Shown: positions 60,757 through 62,827 of the stretch, piece after piece
How positions within the stretch are numbered: position 1 is the stretch's first letter
Layout: each line of letters opens with the position of its first letter
Origin: JBAOHV01 sp964450685
Lineage (GTDB): Bacteria; Actinomycetota; Acidimicrobiia; Acidimicrobiales; Microtrichaceae
Reading direction: 5' to 3'
Length of the DNA: 62,827 nt
Assembly: GCA_964450685.1 (NCBI GenBank)
Contig: CAYVDN010000015.1
Span: 1 to 62,827 of the forward strand
The notes under the pieces: model-generated
What the model saw: only the letters and a program-made list of their open reading frames with translations
Database searches by the model: none
What the model was told of the DNA's origin: nothing
Made by a program: the position numbers and the translations under genes

Positions 60757-62173
60757 GTCACCGCGGCGACCGCTACGGGCAAGGGTGTGATCGTGATCTC
60801 GGCGACGTCGACCGCGTCGGCGCAGATCGCTACGCTCGCGGGTGTGGCGACTCCGGTGCTGACAACTGCTTCGGTGTTCCTTGACGAGTTGGGCATGACC
60901 GGCACCGGTGGGGTGAACCAGGGAACCTCGTTGAACCAGGCCAGCGTCGCGGTCAGCGCCGCGGGCCAGTCTCACGACCTCGGTGCCGGGTTCCCGGCGG
61001 GGACGGTCGCGATAGCGTCGTCAGCGACGATGAGCCACGGCTGGGGTAAACCGAACTCGAACGCGGTCGTCGCGGCGACGATCACGGGTGACGCGACGAA
61101 GGCGGCGGTGTTCGGCTACGACACCGGCGCCACCATGGTGTCAGGCACCGCCACAGCCCGACGGGTGAACTACCCGTTGAGCGGTGGGCTGGCCACGAAC
61201 ATCAACGACAACGGGGTGCAGTTGTTCGACGCCGCGGTGGCGTGGGCGTCCGGCAAATCGCCGAAGATCGCCTACAAGCGCGACGCCACCGACCGCATCA
61301 CCGAACGCACCGTCAACGGGCGTGTGGTGGCCCGCTACAGCTACACCGCATCCGGTGATACGAGTGACTTGACGTTGGACGGTTCGAACAACCGGGTCGA
61401 AGCCTCCCTCGCCCTGCCCGGCGGGGCTCTGTACACGTGGCGGACGGCGACACCGGTGTGGTCGTATGCGAACACGCACGGCGACATCGTCGTCACCGCG
61501 AACACCGCCGGTGTGAAGCAAGGCCCGACCAGGGCCTATGACCCGTACGGTCAGCCGCTCACCACCACCGCCGAGCTCGACAACAGCGCAGGCGAGTTCG
61601 ACTACGGCTGGCTCGGCGAACACCAACGACCCCTCGAACACCACAGCGGCTCGATCCCGGTGATCGAGATGGGAGCACGCCAGTACGACCCCCTACCTCG
61701 GACGATTCATCGAAGTCGACCCCGTCGAGGGTGGATCAGCCAACGACTACGACTACGCGAGCGGCGACCCCATCAACAACACCGACCTGAGCGGGGAATG
61801 GTGTCTCGGCGGGTTCGTCGGCACAACCTGCACCCGCTATGTGAAGGACAAGTACGGGCGGTCCGTCCCTGTGCAGCATCGGATTCGCCGGAAGATCCAG
61901 GACAGGCACGGCATCAACTGGTCGACTCTGAAGTGGTTGATCTCTAACCTCCAGCAGGTCGGCGGAGCCGGCACGCGAGTGGAGTACGGCGGCCTCGTCC
62001 AAGAACTCGTCTGTTCTTCCGGCCGGGGCTGCCGCCGGACTGGGAGAAGCACGTACGTGAACCTCATCGCCGATTTCAAGCTCAACGACGGCAAGACCTT
62101 CGGCGTGGTCACCGCGTATTGCAAGGGCCGAACCCTTTGTCCGAGTTGGATCAACAACCCGCTGAAGCTGTGA
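60757..62173 (+). pseudogene. 5'-truncated Rhs/YD-repeat polymorphic toxin with one frameshift
   Basis: The frame opens after an in-frame TAG (60754-60756), with no signal sequence. The first ~160 codons give a repeat-type domain seen in large secreted actinobacterial proteins (VFLDELGMTGTGGVNQG, then FGYDTGATMVSG and LFDAAVAWASGK). Rhs/YD repeats follow (YKRDATDRITERTVNGRVVARYSYTA), then the core end EFDYGWLGEH and GARQYDP. At a run of five C (61689-61693) one base too many breaks the frame. Read with four C, it continues as YLGRFIEVDPVEGGSANDYDYASGDP and DLSGEW, the canonical Rhs boundary, then a ~123-residue toxin-like tail (ends ITAYC-like GVVTAYCKGRTLCPSWINN) stopping at 62173. Confidence 0.72.
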
Positions 62174-62514
62174 CGACCTCCTCATGGGCCCTTCAGCTCG
62201 CCGATGCCGTCGTCGAGCAGCTCGGTCGCCGGGCGCATCGAGTCGCAATCCGATCGGTCCGAGCCGCGAGCGATGATGTGCTTGAGGTCACCTTCTCGAC
62301 GCCCGGGGACACAGTGCTTCGTGGAATGCGTATCGACCGAGGGGTGCTCGACGCCACCCCGGGACGCCTGAGCGGGAGTTCCTTGGAGGAGATTGCGTTC
62401 GACATCCTGACGACCGGCATCTGCGAGCCACGGGACATCGACGAGTTCTCGATCGTCGATGAGGCGGGCGTGCATTGGTTGCCGTTGGCAGACTGGCTGG
62501 CCGACATCTCGTAG
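62170..62514 (+). CDS. Candidate immunity protein for the Rhs toxin
   Basis: 114 residues from GTG 62170, whose GTGA overlaps the toxin stop (TGA 62171-62173). It is small and soluble with no known motif: a helical start (LQLADAVVEQLGRRAHRV), a beta-rich middle (VLEVTFSTPGDTV) and an acidic C-terminal half (EPRDIDEFSIVDEAG). Position, size and coupling match immunity genes of Rhs/contact-dependent toxins. No family recognised. Confidence 0.65.
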   Translation: MTTSSWALQLADAVVEQLGRRAHRVAIRSVRAASDDVLEVTFSTPGDTVLRGMRIDRGVLDATPGRLSGSSLEEIAFDILTTGICEPRDIDEFSIVDEAGVHWLPLADWLADIS

Positions 62515-62827
62515 CCCTTCGACGTCCCTGCAGCCGCTCGGTGCCGGGTCCGCCGGCACCGCGGCCACGGGCTCAGAGACGAAAAGCCCGGCCCGAGCGG
62601 CCCGAGGTCCCGGACGGGCCGGAAGTGCCGGGGGCCGCGGGCCGGAGAGCAGGGGTGCCGGGGGCGCGGGAGGGCGGGCGCGGGGCCGGGCGGGCGGCGG
62701 GGGTGCGGGGGTGGGCCCCGCGGCCCCGGCCCCCCGGCGCACACACAAATCAAGCCCGGCGCGGCCGCCACCCCGCGCTGAAGGTTGGCCCCCAGAGGTT
62801 TGCCGTCCGCTCCGACCGTTCCATCAT
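62515..62827. other. Gene-free window end, extremely G/C-rich from ~62640
   Basis: No plausible gene is seen. From about 62640 the plus strand is mostly long G runs followed by C runs, unlike the rest of the window, with abrupt loss of codon structure; normal composition partly returns in the last ~60 bases. It may be a real low-complexity region or an assembly/sequence artefact. Confidence 0.5.
62588..62622 (+). terminator. Possible hairpin after the immunity gene
   Basis: ccggcccg (62588-62595) can pair with cgggccgg (62615-62622) around a 19-base loop, 74 bases past the immunity stop. In such G/C-rich sequence chance pairing is common, so support is weak. Confidence 0.25.

Overview
The window is 62.8 kb of very GC-rich chromosomal DNA with dense, short-gapped genes and frequent GTG/TTG starts. 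Actinobacterial markers include a conservon (cvnABCD), a DUF2510-AIM24 protein, an Rpf-like transglycosylase domain, a MapB-like methionine aminopeptidase with an N-terminal extension and a FadE30/IpdF-type steroid gene pair. Together they suggest an actinomycete-related bacterium. Several unusual proteins (VolA-like lipoprotein hydrolases, a one-chain Liv-type transporter) would fit the class Acidimicrobiia, but that placement is inference. No rRNA, CRISPR array, phage or insertion sequence was seen. There is one tRNA (Ala, anticodon CGC).

Layout. 0-3.5 kb: a minus-strand acyl-CoA catabolic cluster (acyl-CoA dehydrogenase, SDR, MaoC hydratase, thiolase) whose first two genes look orthologous to mycobacterial fadE30 and ipdF of steroid C/D-ring breakdown. 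3.6-9.6 kb: a membrane-anchored esterase, a small unknown gene, a large unknown secreted protein and a GAF-GGDEF diguanylate cyclase. 9.7-14.5 kb: two secreted coiled-coil peptidoglycan enzymes (M15 peptidase and Rpf-like) around mutM and an orphan ParA with a small membrane partner. 14.6-22.4 kb: two paralogous lipoprotein hydrolases around a crotonase, an OafA-type acyltransferase and a proline-repeat protein. 22.4-30.2 kb: housekeeping and membrane genes (ABC-F ATPase, AIM24, DUF6159-like, NfuA, Dxs, flippase-like, hotdog thioesterase). 30.2-36.7 kb: one TldD and two tandem PmbA/TldE-like genes, interrupted by a PQ-loop protein and a CotH-kinase lipoprotein. 36.7-45.5 kb: SAF/CpaB-like protein, Map, the conservon, an FmdB zinc ribbon, GalU and MoaC.

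45.5-47.4 kb: tRNA-Ala, a flavodoxin-like gene and a surface lipoprotein divergent across a DtxR/IdeR-like palindrome, suggesting iron control. 47.5-54.5 kb: a three-gene minus-strand operon of a secreted, membrane-anchored protein, a tethered branched-chain-type substrate-binding protein, and a 1271-residue protein carrying both permeases and both ATPases of a Liv-type importer. 54.7-57.5 kb: an MBOAT/SGNH pair of the kind that O-acetylates exported glycans. 57.5-59.9 kb: prepilin peptidase and an acyl-CoA ligase.

59.9-62.5 kb is the accessory part. It holds a MazEF toxin-antitoxin pair whose antitoxin appears to be read from a leaderless transcript, the remnant of a second antitoxin fused in frame upstream, and a 5'-truncated Rhs/YD-repeat polymorphic toxin. 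The Rhs gene has a single-base frameshift in a C5 run, a C-terminal domain I do not recognise as a named family (possibly an RNase), and a 4-nt-overlapping candidate immunity gene. This toxin/immunity module is the best candidate here for something undescribed. The last ~190 bases are extremely G/C-rich and may be a poor-quality sequence end.
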